Positions 52,384-60,501 of a DNA stretch of 64,000 bases are shown one piece after another. Below the pieces are notes generated by a model. That model worked only from the letters and a program-made list of their open reading frames with translations. It made no database searches and was not told the DNA's origin. The position numbers were made by a program, and so were the translations under genes. How positions within the stretch are numbered: position 1 is the stretch's first letter; every line of letters begins with the position of its first letter. Source of the DNA: Neobacillus sp. WH10 (lineage in GTDB: Bacteria > Bacillota > Bacilli > Bacillales > Cytobacillaceae); assembly GCF_030123405.1 (NCBI RefSeq), contig NZ_CP126110.1, positions 1,178,001 to 1,242,000 of the forward strand. The letters run 5' to 3'.

Positions 52384-53217
52384 ATGGGGGAAATTGTGAT
52401 GCAAAAGATCCTTATTCTAGGTGCAAGTGGTCTTGTAGGAAAAGCTTTAATAGATGAATTTACGAATGAATTTGCCCTTTATGGAACATATTTTTCTTCG
52501 TTAACAAGTCTTCCCAATGATAAGCAGTTCCAATTAGAAGTTAAGCAAATCGATAAGCTGAAGGAAATTATAAGTACAATTAAACCCGACATCGTGATTT
52601 CTTGCCTAAGAGGAGAGTTTGATCAACAGCTCAGGTTTCATAAAGAATTGGCTAAAGAATTACAAAAAAATAGCAGCCGTGTTTATTACTTTTCTACCAC
52701 TAATGTGTTTGATGGTGACTTATCAAGATCCCATACAGAAACAGATATACCTACTGCCGAATCAGATTACGGGAAATTCAAAATTAATTGTGAAAATATG
52801 CTAAAAGAAATTTTGGATGAGAGAGTGGTAATCATCCGAATTCCAGCGATATGGGGTAAAAATTCTCCAAGGTGGAGCTTAATCAAAGAAAGTATAAAAA
52901 ATAATACAGTGATAGATGTTTACAGCAATCTTGTATGTAACAATCTTTTAGATGTTCAGTTAGCAAAACAACTACGATTTATTATTGAAAATGATTTAAA
53001 AGGGATATTTCACTTAGGTTCAGTGGATATGATGACTCAAGGTCAATTTTTTGAACAGATTGTAAGTAAACTTGCAAATGAAAAGAGCCTATTACGAAAT
53101 CGTTTATATCAGGATAAAGTCGACACTTTCTATTTTCGACTAAATTCAAACCGTGTTGATATTCCAAGCTCACTACAATGTACGAATCAAGAAATCATTT
53201 CTTACTTGTTGGAATAA
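52384..53217 (+). CDS. RmlD-like sugar-nucleotide/NAD(P)-binding reductase
   Basis: A 277-residue short-chain-type protein: I-L-I-L-G-A-S-G-L-V-G-K-A-L (Rossmann G-x-x-G-x-x-G, about 8-21), F-S-T-T-N-V-F-D-G and Y-G-K-F-K (Y-x-x-x-K active site). It fits the RmlD/dTDP-4-dehydrorhamnose reductase-like group, but no other sugar-nucleotide genes are nearby, so its substrate is open. AAAGGAG precedes the ATG at 52384; the ATG at 52399 also has a good GGGGGA site. Confidence 0.85.
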   Translation: MGEIVMQKILILGASGLVGKALIDEFTNEFALYGTYFSSLTSLPNDKQFQLEVKQIDKLKEIISTIKPDIVISCLRGEFDQQLRFHKELAKELQKNSSRVYYFSTTNVFDGDLSRSHTETDIPTAESDYGKFKINCENMLKEILDERVVIIRIPAIWGKNSPRWSLIKESIKNNTVIDVYSNLVCNNLLDVQLAKQLRFIIENDLKGIFHLGSVDMMTQGQFFEQIVSKLANEKSLLRNRLYQDKVDTFYFRLNSNRVDIPSSLQCTNQEIISYLLE

Positions 53218-53264
53218 ATGGCAAGTGAGATATGAAGCCAACAGGGCTTTATTGTAAGATTGAA

Positions 53265-53292
53265 CTGCCTTATTTGGCAGCTTTTTTTTTAT
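53265..53292 (+). terminator. terminator after the RmlD-like gene
   Basis: CTGCC and GGCAG form a short stem around TTATTT, followed by C and a run of nine T. Confidence 0.7.
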
Positions 53293-53392
53293 TTTGAGTA
53301 AACGAAGCAATTTAATGGAAGAAGCAACAACAAATATTTTCATAATGATATAATTAGTTTAAATTGACTTTTACATAAATTGGAGGATTGAA

Positions 53393-53866
53393 ATGGAAAT
53401 TCGTTCAGTGAAAGGTTCAGACTACTATGTAATTTCTCCACTAATCAATGAGTGGTGGGGCGGAAGAAATATGTCAGATCTGTTACCCAAATTATTCTTC
53501 AACCATTTTACAAATACAAGTTTCATTGCCGAAAAGGAAGGTAAACTTGTGGGTTTTCTAATTGGATTTTTTTCTCAATCTTATTCAAATGAGGCATATA
53601 TACATTTCGTTGGAGTTCATCCTGATTATAGAAAGCATGCTGTTGGAAAACAGTTATACAATAAATTTTTTAACGTGGTCAAACAAAATGGCCGAAATAT
53701 TGTTCGTTGTGTAACGTCTCCTGTCAATAAAGGTTCGATTGCCTTTCATACCAAGATGGGATTTATTATTGAAGAGGGAGATCAAAAAATTGATGGTATT
53801 ATAGTAAACACTAACTATGATGGACCAGCTCAAGACAGAGTTTTATTTGTGAAACATTTAGTTTAA
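53393..53866 (+). CDS. GNAT family N-acetyltransferase
   Basis: A 157-residue GNAT enzyme: F-I-A-E-K-E-G-K-L-V-G-F-L-I-G, then the acetyl-CoA loop V-G-V-H-P-D-Y-R-K-H-A-V-G-K-Q-L, then A-F-H-T-K-M-G-F. Substrate unknown. GGAGG precedes the ATG at a normal distance. A hairpin with T-tail follows. Confidence 0.93.
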   Translation: MEIRSVKGSDYYVISPLINEWWGGRNMSDLLPKLFFNHFTNTSFIAEKEGKLVGFLIGFFSQSYSNEAYIHFVGVHPDYRKHAVGKQLYNKFFNVVKQNGRNIVRCVTSPVNKGSIAFHTKMGFIIEEGDQKIDGIIVNTNYDGPAQDRVLFVKHLV

Positions 53867-53894
53867 TTAATAGTTAATTCCTAAGTCAACTAGT

Positions 53895-53930
53895 GTGATG
53901 CTTCAATAACGAAGTATCACTTTTTCTTTA
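53895..53930 (+). terminator. terminator after the GNAT gene
   Basis: GTGATGCTTC (53895-53904) pairs with GAAGTATCAC (53911-53920, one G-U) around six bases, followed by TTTTTCTTT. Confidence 0.82.
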
Positions 53931-54018
53931 TTTAAGTATCAAAGCAGGGACGTGAAGGTGGAAATTTTAAGTTATTTTTAATAAAGGCTCTTCTTGAATA
54001 AAATCTGAGGAATAATAT

Positions 54019-54132
54019 TTGAGATATGAACTCTTACATAGAATATTTGCACTAGGTTATCCAGAGGTCGAATAAACGCTTTTTCATGAACCTACAGGAG
54101 TTGAAGAAGAATACTTTAAAGAAGCCTTTTAA
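54019..54132 (+). pseudogene. short gene remnant with internal stop
   Basis: One frame reads L-R-Y-E-L-L-H-R-I-F-A-L-G-Y-P-E-V-E, a TAA, then T-L-F-H-E-P-T-G-V-E-E-E-Y-F-K-E-A-F and a second stop. The protein-like composition across the stop suggests a decayed coding fragment. No ribosome site and no start are present; family not identified. Confidence 0.45.
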
Positions 54133-54268
54133 AATGACCTAACCCAGTAAACTAATTTGAGAAGAAATGAAAGGAATAATCTTGACTTCCTCGTTTTGCA
54201 AAAAAGTAATAATTTTTTTAAAAAGGAAGATAATACAAACATTAATTCCTTTTTAGGGTGAATATCGT

Positions 54269-54760
54269 ATGAATATTGACAGATGGATGTTAATAGGTTT
54301 TTCGCTTCTATGCATTATTGCAATTATTAAATTGTTGCCAAGAGAAAAGGTAAGAGATGCATGGGTTTTATATTTGTTCCTCCAAATTATTACTTGGCCA
54401 GCTGGCTTATTTGCCGTAGAAATGGGCTGGATTGAATATCCTACACAGTTATATCCAAAGGCAAATGAATATAACAGAACGAGTTTTTCATTTGAATTCT
54501 TTGTGTTTCCTATTGTTGCAATTTTTTTTAGTTTGTATTATCCAAATAAAATTAAAAGAAAAGACGCACTAATATATTTCATATCCTTTGCGGGTTTCTT
54601 CACTATTGTTGAGGTAGTTCTTGAGAGGTATACAACACTCGTGAAATATCATGAATGGAAATGGTATTGGACACTAGTAACTGTAATAATTTCGTTGTTT
54701 ATAAATCATAAATATTATCTCTGGTTTAGAAAAAGATTAGTGAAGGTTGAAAGCAGATGA
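54269..54760 (+). CDS. CBO0543-like membrane protein
   Basis: A 163-residue membrane protein with five predicted helices and the pattern R-D-A-W-V-L-Y-L-F-L-Q-I-I-T-W-P-A-G-L-F near helix 2, then V-E-V-V-L-E-R-Y-T-T-L-V-K-Y-H-E-W-K-W-Y-W. This matches CBO0543-type proteins common in spore formers, function unknown. It overlaps a paralogous gene by 4 bp. Confidence 0.78.
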   Translation: MNIDRWMLIGFSLLCIIAIIKLLPREKVRDAWVLYLFLQIITWPAGLFAVEMGWIEYPTQLYPKANEYNRTSFSFEFFVFPIVAIFFSLYYPNKIKRKDALIYFISFAGFFTIVEVVLERYTTLVKYHEWKWYWTLVTVIISLFINHKYYLWFRKRLVKVESR

Positions 54761-55224
54761 TAAAAGAAATACTTATATTGTTACTTTCGTGGCTAATATC
54801 AGCATATTTATTGCTGAAATATATACCGAAGGAAAATAAAAGATATGCACATATAACATTTATATTTGCACAAACGATTGCATGGATATTTGAATACTTA
54901 CAAGTGTTATTTGGTTTAGTGGAATTTCCGTTTCGAGAATTTAATACTGCTACAAAGATGAGTTTTTCTCTACATTATTTTATATCTCCAACTTTTATGG
55001 TATTTTTTATTTTTTTATATCCTACAGAAAAAATGAAATTAAGAATCTGTATACATTTTTTGATATTTGCAATAGCAATTGCCACTTATTCATTTGTCAT
55101 TGAAAAATACAGTTCTTTATTGTATTTCAAAAAATGGAACTGGTTTTATAGTGTAATAAGTAACTTAATTATTTTATATATTGTAAAAAAATTTGTATTT
55201 TGGTTTAAAAAGGGACTAGTATAA
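54757..55224 (+). CDS. CBO0543-like membrane protein (paralogue of the preceding gene)
   Basis: A 155-residue, five-helix membrane protein sharing the plan of its upstream neighbour: A-x-I-T-F-I-F-A-Q-T-I-A-W-I-F-E near helix 2 and S-F-V-I-E-K-Y-S-S-L-L-Y-F-K-K-W-N-W-F-Y. The two overlap by 4 bp (ATGA), so they are a coupled tandem pair, perhaps forming a heteromer. Confidence 0.78.
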   Translation: MIKEILILLLSWLISAYLLLKYIPKENKRYAHITFIFAQTIAWIFEYLQVLFGLVEFPFREFNTATKMSFSLHYFISPTFMVFFIFLYPTEKMKLRICIHFLIFAIAIATYSFVIEKYSSLLYFKKWNWFYSVISNLIILYIVKKFVFWFKKGLV

Positions 55225-55423
55225 CATTGAATTTTGGGGAAGCGGTTTTTATGTTGTAATCATTTTCGAGTTTAATAAGCACAGGGTGTACAGTTTGATG
55301 GAATTAGGGCCCACGGGTGCTTCGTTCTACCCTGACAACGATTATAATAAGACCATATTGAATAAGGTTAACTAGAACATCTGGCTAGCCTTATAATACA
55401 AATAGGTACAAGAGTTGAAGATC
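55225..55423. other. intergenic region, no gene seen
   Basis: Part of a 314-bp gap between the tandem membrane-protein genes and the DUF1349 gene. No open frame with a ribosome site; a GC-richer patch near 55305-55335 (GGGCCCACGGG) may be remnant sequence. Confidence 0.4.
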
Positions 55424-55452
55424 AAAGCTGTTAAAAGGGCAGCTTTTTCTTT
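55424..55452 (+). terminator. hairpin with T-tail before the DUF1349 gene
   Basis: AAAGCTG (55424-55430) pairs with CAGCTTT (55440-55446), followed by TTCTTTTTG. Confidence 0.7.
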
Positions 55453-55538
55453 TTGTACTAAAGAAGTTGTTTCTCAAAGAAGGAAGTATAATAATAAATA
55501 ATAAAGCTTAAATTTTATTTTTATATGGAGGTGTTTTT

Positions 55539-56177
55539 TTGAGAAAAGAATGGATTCTAAATGAGAAATTTGAAAGTGAAAAATTGAATAGTATACTCGA
55601 ATGGCGTTGTGAACCTCAGAAGTGGTTTATTGACACCACTCGTTCTCAACTTGTATTAGAAACCGATGCGGAAACGGATTATTGGCAAAAAACACATTAT
55701 GGTTTTCAAGTAGATAATGGCCATTTTCTTTATATAAAAACAAAAAAGAATTTTAGAATGACAACAAAGGTTGAAGCATTACCGAGGGCAAAGTATGACC
55801 AAGCAGGGTTGATGATTCGATTCTCAGAGGACATGTGGGTTAAAACTTCATTAGAGTACATACCAAATGGCTTAAGTAAATTAGGGGCAGTAGTTACAAA
55901 TCGAGGATATTCCGATTGGTCAACACAATACGTAGAGTGTAAAGACGTAAACTTATACTTTCGAATATCTAAGATTGCTCAAAATTGTTATGTTGATTTC
56001 TCTTGGGATGGAGAAGAATGGAGACAGATTCGAATCGCTCACTTAGACGTTCCAGTTGATGCACCTATTTTAGCAGGATTATACGCTTGCAGTCCCCAAG
56101 GTAAAGAACAGCATGTCCGTTTTGATTTTCTTTCTATTGAAGAACTTTCTAATGATCCAAAAGAAGTTTACTTATAA
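55539..56177 (+). CDS. DUF1349 domain-containing protein
   Basis: A 212-residue protein of the DUF1349 (concanavalin-like) family: Y-D-Q-A-G-L-M-I-R-F-S-E-D-M-W-V-K-T-S-L-E-Y, S-D-W-S-T, F-R-I-S-K and D-G-E-E-W-R-Q-I-R-I. The fold suggests carbohydrate binding; no activity is known. Cytoplasmic, without signal peptide. The start is TTG at 55539, preceded by GGAGGTG. It stands alone. Confidence 0.88.
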   Translation: MRKEWILNEKFESEKLNSILEWRCEPQKWFIDTTRSQLVLETDAETDYWQKTHYGFQVDNGHFLYIKTKKNFRMTTKVEALPRAKYDQAGLMIRFSEDMWVKTSLEYIPNGLSKLGAVVTNRGYSDWSTQYVECKDVNLYFRISKIAQNCYVDFSWDGEEWRQIRIAHLDVPVDAPILAGLYACSPQGKEQHVRFDFLSIEELSNDPKEVYL

Positions 56178-56327
56178 CGATAGTTATCTAGAATTCTATA
56201 TTTTTATTAATTTTGTTTTAATGAATCTTATTAACGGTTGCTTGAGTTGAAAGGCAATGTTGTTGCCAGCCTTTTACTTGTTACACTACCGGCACAGGTA
56301 AGTATTATTAGATTGTGGTGATAAAAA

Positions 56328-56795
56328 ATGATTTTAGTGAGCTCATGTTTAGCTGGGTTAGAAGTAAGATATAATGGTACGCATTGTTTAGATAAAAAGA
56401 TACGTCAACTGTTAGAAGAAAACCAAGCAATAAGTGTATGCCCAGAATTACTTGGTGGCTTTTCAACTCCAAGAGAACCAGCTGAAATAGTTGGTGGCAA
56501 TGGGGACGATGTTCTTAATGGTAAGGCTAAAGTGGTGGGAAAATCGGGTAGAGACGTTACAGAACTCTATATCCAAGGGGCTTATGCAACTCTAAGAAAA
56601 GCCCAAGAGGTTGAAGCAACAGTAGTCATTCTTAAGGAGTTTAGCCCCTCTTGTGGGAGTTCGATGATTTATAATGGTGAATTTAAAGGTAAGAAAATTG
56701 TAGGAAATGGAGTGACTACTGCTTTACTTAAAAGAAACGGAATTCAAGTAATCTCAGAAGATAGAATTACTGAGTTTCTTCAAGAGAAAATTTAA
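56328..56795 (+). CDS. DUF523 family protein
   Basis: A 155-residue DUF523 protein: V-S-S-C-L-A-G-L-E-V-R-Y-N-G at the N-terminus, V-C-P-E-L-L-G-G-F-S-T-P-R-E-P-A-E-I and L-K-E-F-S-P-S-C-G-S. These conserved cysteines suggest an Fe-S or thiol-based function, not established. A GTGGTG-type site lies before the ATG. It is followed by a hairpin. Confidence 0.93.
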   Translation: MILVSSCLAGLEVRYNGTHCLDKKIRQLLEENQAISVCPELLGGFSTPREPAEIVGGNGDDVLNGKAKVVGKSGRDVTELYIQGAYATLRKAQEVEATVVILKEFSPSCGSSMIYNGEFKGKKIVGNGVTTALLKRNGIQVISEDRITEFLQEKI

Positions 56796-56846
56796 CTCTT
56801 CTTAAGCTAACTGATGCAAAAGTTGAAGATTTTTTGGCATAGTCAT

Positions 56847-56915
56847 TAAAGGGAGTGAGGGAACGGGTAATTAAGTAAAGCCTTGTGGTCGTTTTAGTAA
56901 CTCCCTTTTTTAATT
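56847..56915 (+). terminator. long-loop hairpin after the DUF523 gene
   Basis: AAAGGGAGT pairs with ACTCCCTTT across a loop of nearly 50 nt, followed by TTTTAA. A plausible but unusual terminator. Confidence 0.5.
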
Positions 56916-57082
56916 TGTAAACGAGCGCAGGTTGTTTTAGATAGATTAGTTGAAATTTGACCTAGAATATTTTATTTGTAAGAAAGCTTAATTAATCGTC
57001 CCCTAAAGAATCGCCATTAAAGATTATATTAAACTTTCACTATTTTGGTAAACTTAGGTTATTGTATTGGAGGTAGATGAAA

Positions 57083-57403
57083 ATGAATGTAACTGAATTT
57101 CAACAATGGGTAAATGATTATTATGAAAGCAGGGGCTGGTCTGAGTTAGACATTTTTATTCGTATTGGCTTTTTAGCAGAAGAAACGGGCGAAGTTGCAC
57201 GAGCTATAAGAGCCCTTGAGATTGGCAGGGATAGGCCTGATGAAGTAAAGGGTTCTTATGAGGAGAATAAACAGGAATTAACTGAGGAGTTAGGAGATGT
57301 CTTAGGTAATTTAATTGTGATTGCAAACAAGTACAATATTCCTTTAGAAGAAGTGTTTCAGTCACATAAAAAGAAACTGTCAGAACGTTTTTCTAATGAT
57401 TAG
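57083..57403 (+). CDS. MazG-like nucleotide pyrophosphohydrolase
   Basis: A 106-residue MazG-like protein: helix motif E-E-T-G-E-V-A-R-A-I-R-A-L-E and E-L-T-E-E-L-G-D-V-L-G-N-L, giving the E-x-x-E and E-x-x-D metal ligands. It hydrolyses NTPs or dNTPs, typically for pool cleaning. The ATG at 57077 is only three bases from the GGAGG site; the one at 57083 is better spaced, so I chose it. Confidence 0.88.
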   Translation: MNVTEFQQWVNDYYESRGWSELDIFIRIGFLAEETGEVARAIRALEIGRDRPDEVKGSYEENKQELTEELGDVLGNLIVIANKYNIPLEEVFQSHKKKLSERFSND

Positions 57404-57607
57404 GATAATAAGTTTTCTTCAATAATCGGGCGCTATTCTTTAATAAGAAGGTGTCCTTTTTTAATTAGGCCATATTGCAGAAGACTAATTTTAATTATAA
57501 TGGATATTCTGCTTCACAAGGGCTAACGGTTTCTTGTATTAAAAAAGGATTTAAGCAAGGTGTAATAGAATAAAAACAAAACAATCGCTAAAAGGGAGAA
57601 GGATATT

Positions 57608-58054
57608 ATGAATTTTGAGTATTTTCAATTTAGTTCAATTCCTGATAATAATATAGTAGAAGGCATTATGAACTTACATAGATCGATTTTTGGTGACTCG
57701 GATCATTTGGTTAACAAAATGGAAAGTAAAAAAAATTTGCTTATCAATGTTGCAATAAAAGATACACATGTGATTGGTTATAAAATTGGTTATGAACTTG
57801 ATCACGACAAATTTTATAGCTGGTTAGGAGGGGTTGATAAAGACTTTAGGAAATATGGTGTGGCCTCTAAGTTAATGGATATTCAACACCAGTATTTAAA
57901 AGAAAATAGATATAAAATTGTTCAAACAAAAACTATGAATAAATGGAGGAAAATGTTGATTTTGAATATTAAAAAGGGGTTCGATGTTATTAGTACATAT
58001 ACAGATGAAAAGGGAGAAATTAAAATAATACTTGAAAAGTCACTAATCAACTAA
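57608..58054 (+). CDS. GNAT family N-acetyltransferase
   Basis: A 148-residue GNAT protein: V-I-G-Y-K-I-G-Y-E, S-W-L-G-G-V-D-K-D-F-R-K-Y-G-V-A-S-K-L-M (acetyl-CoA loop with R-K-Y-G-V-A in place of the usual R-x-x-G-x-G/A) and N-I-K-K-G-F. Substrate unknown. GGGAGAAGG precedes the ATG. Confidence 0.9.
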   Translation: MNFEYFQFSSIPDNNIVEGIMNLHRSIFGDSDHLVNKMESKKNLLINVAIKDTHVIGYKIGYELDHDKFYSWLGGVDKDFRKYGVASKLMDIQHQYLKENRYKIVQTKTMNKWRKMLILNIKKGFDVISTYTDEKGEIKIILEKSLIN

Positions 58055-58225
58055 ATGGGCGTAAAGTTAAAAATTGGGACAGCTTAGTCAATCTCCATTT
58101 TCTTATCGTAGTACTATGTAAGAACTATTTTTTTCTTACATTTTCTGTGGTAAAGCTCTGATTCATAGTTGGTTAAAGGGCAGTACTGTTTTACAAAAAA
58201 TTTAATTGTAAAGAAGGGGTAACTT

Positions 58226-58930
58226 TTGAAAGAAACTATTCATGATTATGAAGATTTATTAGAAATGTTAGATTCCTTATTACGTGAGCCGACTCAGTTT
58301 TGGGATCAATTTTATTCTGACCGTGAAAAAGGTGTACCTTTTTTTACTAATTCTCCTGACGAAAATTTAGTTGGTTACTTTGAAAATAATCTATTTAGGC
58401 CAGGAAAAGTCCTTGAACTTGGCTGTGGTCCTGGTCGGAATGCAATCTTTTTTGCTGAAAAAGGTTGTAACATTAATGCTGTAGATTTATCACAAGAGTC
58501 GCTTAAATGGGCAGAAGAACGAGCAATTGAAAAGAATGTAAGTGTAAACTTCATAAAAGAAAATATATTTGAATTAGACATTGAAGAAGGTACGTATGAC
58601 ATTGTTTATGACTCAGGTTGTTTTCACCATATTGCTCCTCACCGAAGAATGAGTTACATAAATTTAGTGAAAAAGGCTTTAAAACCAAATGGTTTCTTTG
58701 CAATTACTTGTTTTGTCCAAGGCGGCGAGTTAGGCGGAGCAGAAATATCGGATTGGGAAGTTTATAGATTGCAAAGCCTAAAAGGAGGACTGGGCTATAC
58801 TGAGGAAAAATTAAGGTCTATATTTAAAGATTTTAGGGAAATCGAAATAAGAAAAATGAAGGAAATAAAACAACCAAACGAGGTTTTCGGTGTATCTGGT
58901 TTATTAACTGCTCTATTTCAAAAATATTAA
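58226..58930 (+). CDS. class I SAM-dependent methyltransferase
   Basis: A 234-residue methyltransferase: V-L-E-L-G-C-G-P-G-R-N-A-I-F (motif I, about 70-83), I-N-A-V-D-L-S (motif II), Y-D-I-V-Y-D-S-G-C-F-H-H-I (motif IV region). This TPMT/thiol-type layout suggests a small-molecule substrate. The start is TTG at 58226, preceded by AAGAAGGGG. It stands alone. Confidence 0.92.
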   Translation: MKETIHDYEDLLEMLDSLLREPTQFWDQFYSDREKGVPFFTNSPDENLVGYFENNLFRPGKVLELGCGPGRNAIFFAEKGCNINAVDLSQESLKWAEERAIEKNVSVNFIKENIFELDIEEGTYDIVYDSGCFHHIAPHRRMSYINLVKKALKPNGFFAITCFVQGGELGGAEISDWEVYRLQSLKGGLGYTEEKLRSIFKDFREIEIRKMKEIKQPNEVFGVSGLLTALFQKY

Positions 58931-59029
58931 CTATTATTTTTATTCCCCACGTAAAAGGTACAAGAGTTCAGGATGGGGTGGCTGCGGTGTTTATAATAAA
59001 GATTTAAAATTTGTAATAAGGTTCGATCA

Positions 59030-59060
59030 AAATCCTGTATTTATAATGCAGGATTTTGTT
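59030..59060 (+). terminator. terminator after the methyltransferase gene
   Basis: CAAAATCCTG and CAGGATTTTG form a 10-bp stem around about 11 bases, followed by TTGTTTTTATT. It lies about 100 bp after the stop codon. Confidence 0.8.
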
Positions 59061-59194
59061 GTTTTTATTGTATTTTAGGGGCAAGTTAGTGATAGAAAAA
59101 GGAAATAAAATTATATATGATACCATATTATTACAGTTATGCTCTAAAAAGGCGTGGACTCAGGACAAAACCGAGAGAATATGAGAGTAGATTT

Positions 59195-59225
59195 GTTGAC
59201 TCTCCCCTTAGGGGAGGATTTACAT
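59195..59225 (+). promoter_or_regulatory. BmrR-controlled promoter and operator of bmr
   Basis: TTGACT (59195-59200), a 19-bp spacer and TACATT (59220-59225). The spacer carries the dyad CTCCCC-TTA-GGGGAG (59201-59215). The long spacer with central dyad is the hallmark of MerR-family activated promoters, and the sequence closely resembles the known B. subtilis bmr promoter as I recall it. Confidence 0.88.
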
Positions 59226-59260
59226 TATGTTTTGTAAGTTTTTTTAAGGAGTAGAAAAAT

Positions 59261-60424
59261 ATGCAAAAACAAAACATGACGTTAGCTATAGTATTAATGA
59301 ATCTATTTATTGCCTTTTTAGGAATTGGCCTTGTTATTCCAGTTACCCCTACAATCATGAATGAGTTAAATTTATCTGGATCAGTTGTAGGCTATATGGT
59401 TGCTACTTTTGCTGTCACACAGTTAATTGTGTCACCAATTGCGGGCCGTTGGGCAGACCGATTTGGGCGAAAAAGAATGATCATTAATGGTCTAATAATT
59501 TTTAGTATTTCAGAGTTTTTATTCGGAATTGGAAAAACAGTTGAAGTTCTTTTTATTTCTCGTATGCTTGGCGGTGTCAGTGCAGCATTCGTGATGCCAG
59601 CTGTAACAGCATTTATTGCAGATATTACAACGGTTGATACACGGCCAAAAGCGCTTGGATATATGTCCGCAGCTATTTCAACAGGTTTTATTATTGGGCC
59701 TGGTGTTGGTGGTTTTTTAGCAGAGATTGGTTCTCGTTTACCGTTCTTCTTTGCAGCAGGTTTAGGCTTATTCGCAGCCATTTTATCTTTTATCGCACTT
59801 CGTGAGCCAGATCGAAATACTGAAAATAAAGAAGTAACAGGGCAAAAATCAGGGATTAAACGTATTTTTGCACCGATGTATTTTATATCCTTTATGATTA
59901 TTTTAATCTCACAGTTTGGTTTAGCAGCCTTTGAATCGTTATTCGCTCTATTTGTCGATCATAAATTTGGCTTTACATCGAAGGATATTGCTATCATGAT
60001 ATCAGGTGGAGGCATTATAGGAGCGATTGTTCAAGTTGCCTTATTTAATAACTTTACTAAATGGTGGGGTGAAATTCGTTTAATTCGTTACAGCCTAATT
60101 CTCTCAACCATACTCGTATTTTTAATAACAATCGTGAACTCATACTTTTCGATTTTACTTGTTACAGTAACAATATTTCTTGGATTTGATTTAATACGAC
60201 CAGCTCTAACAACGTATTTATCTAAAATTGCCGGCAATGAACAAGGATTTGTTGGCGGTATGAACTCGATGTTTACTAGTATCGGTAATGTAATTGGCCC
60301 AATTATTGGCGGGATGTTATTCGATATCGATTTAAACTATCCATTTTATTTTGCAACTGTCTTATTAGCAGCCGGTATTGGGTTAACCCTTGCTTGGAAA
60401 GAGCCAGCATATCGCACAGCTTAA
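59261..60424 (+). CDS. bmr: MFS multidrug efflux transporter Bmr
   Basis: A 387-residue, 12-helix MFS exporter very like B. subtilis Bmr. Seen are L-F-I-A-F-L-G-I-G-L-V-I-P-V-T-P-T-I-M, the loop motif G-R-W-A-D-R-F-G-R-K, motif C G-F-I-I-G-P-G-V-G-G-F and S-K-I-A-G-N-E-Q-G-F-V-G-G-M-N-S. It exports cationic lipophilic drugs and dyes using the proton gradient. AAGGAG precedes the ATG. It is followed by a terminator and then bmrR. Confidence 0.95.
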   Translation: MQKQNMTLAIVLMNLFIAFLGIGLVIPVTPTIMNELNLSGSVVGYMVATFAVTQLIVSPIAGRWADRFGRKRMIINGLIIFSISEFLFGIGKTVEVLFISRMLGGVSAAFVMPAVTAFIADITTVDTRPKALGYMSAAISTGFIIGPGVGGFLAEIGSRLPFFFAAGLGLFAAILSFIALREPDRNTENKEVTGQKSGIKRIFAPMYFISFMIILISQFGLAAFESLFALFVDHKFGFTSKDIAIMISGGGIIGAIVQVALFNNFTKWWGEIRLIRYSLILSTILVFLITIVNSYFSILLVTVTIFLGFDLIRPALTTYLSKIAGNEQGFVGGMNSMFTSIGNVIGPIIGGMLFDIDLNYPFYFATVLLAAGIGLTLAWKEPAYRTA

Positions 60425-60431
60425 GAAATCT

Positions 60432-60475
60432 AGAAGCGTATTCTTTTTTTATCGAAAAGAATACGCTTCTTTACT
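60432..60475 (+). terminator. terminator between bmr and bmrR
   Basis: AGAAGCGTATTCTTTT (60432-60447) pairs perfectly with AAAAGAATACGCTTCT (60455-60470) around seven bases, followed by TTA. Leak-through or a separate promoter must supply bmrR. Confidence 0.85.
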
Positions 60476-60501
60476 ATACTTATAGTAAGGAAGTGATGGA
60501 A

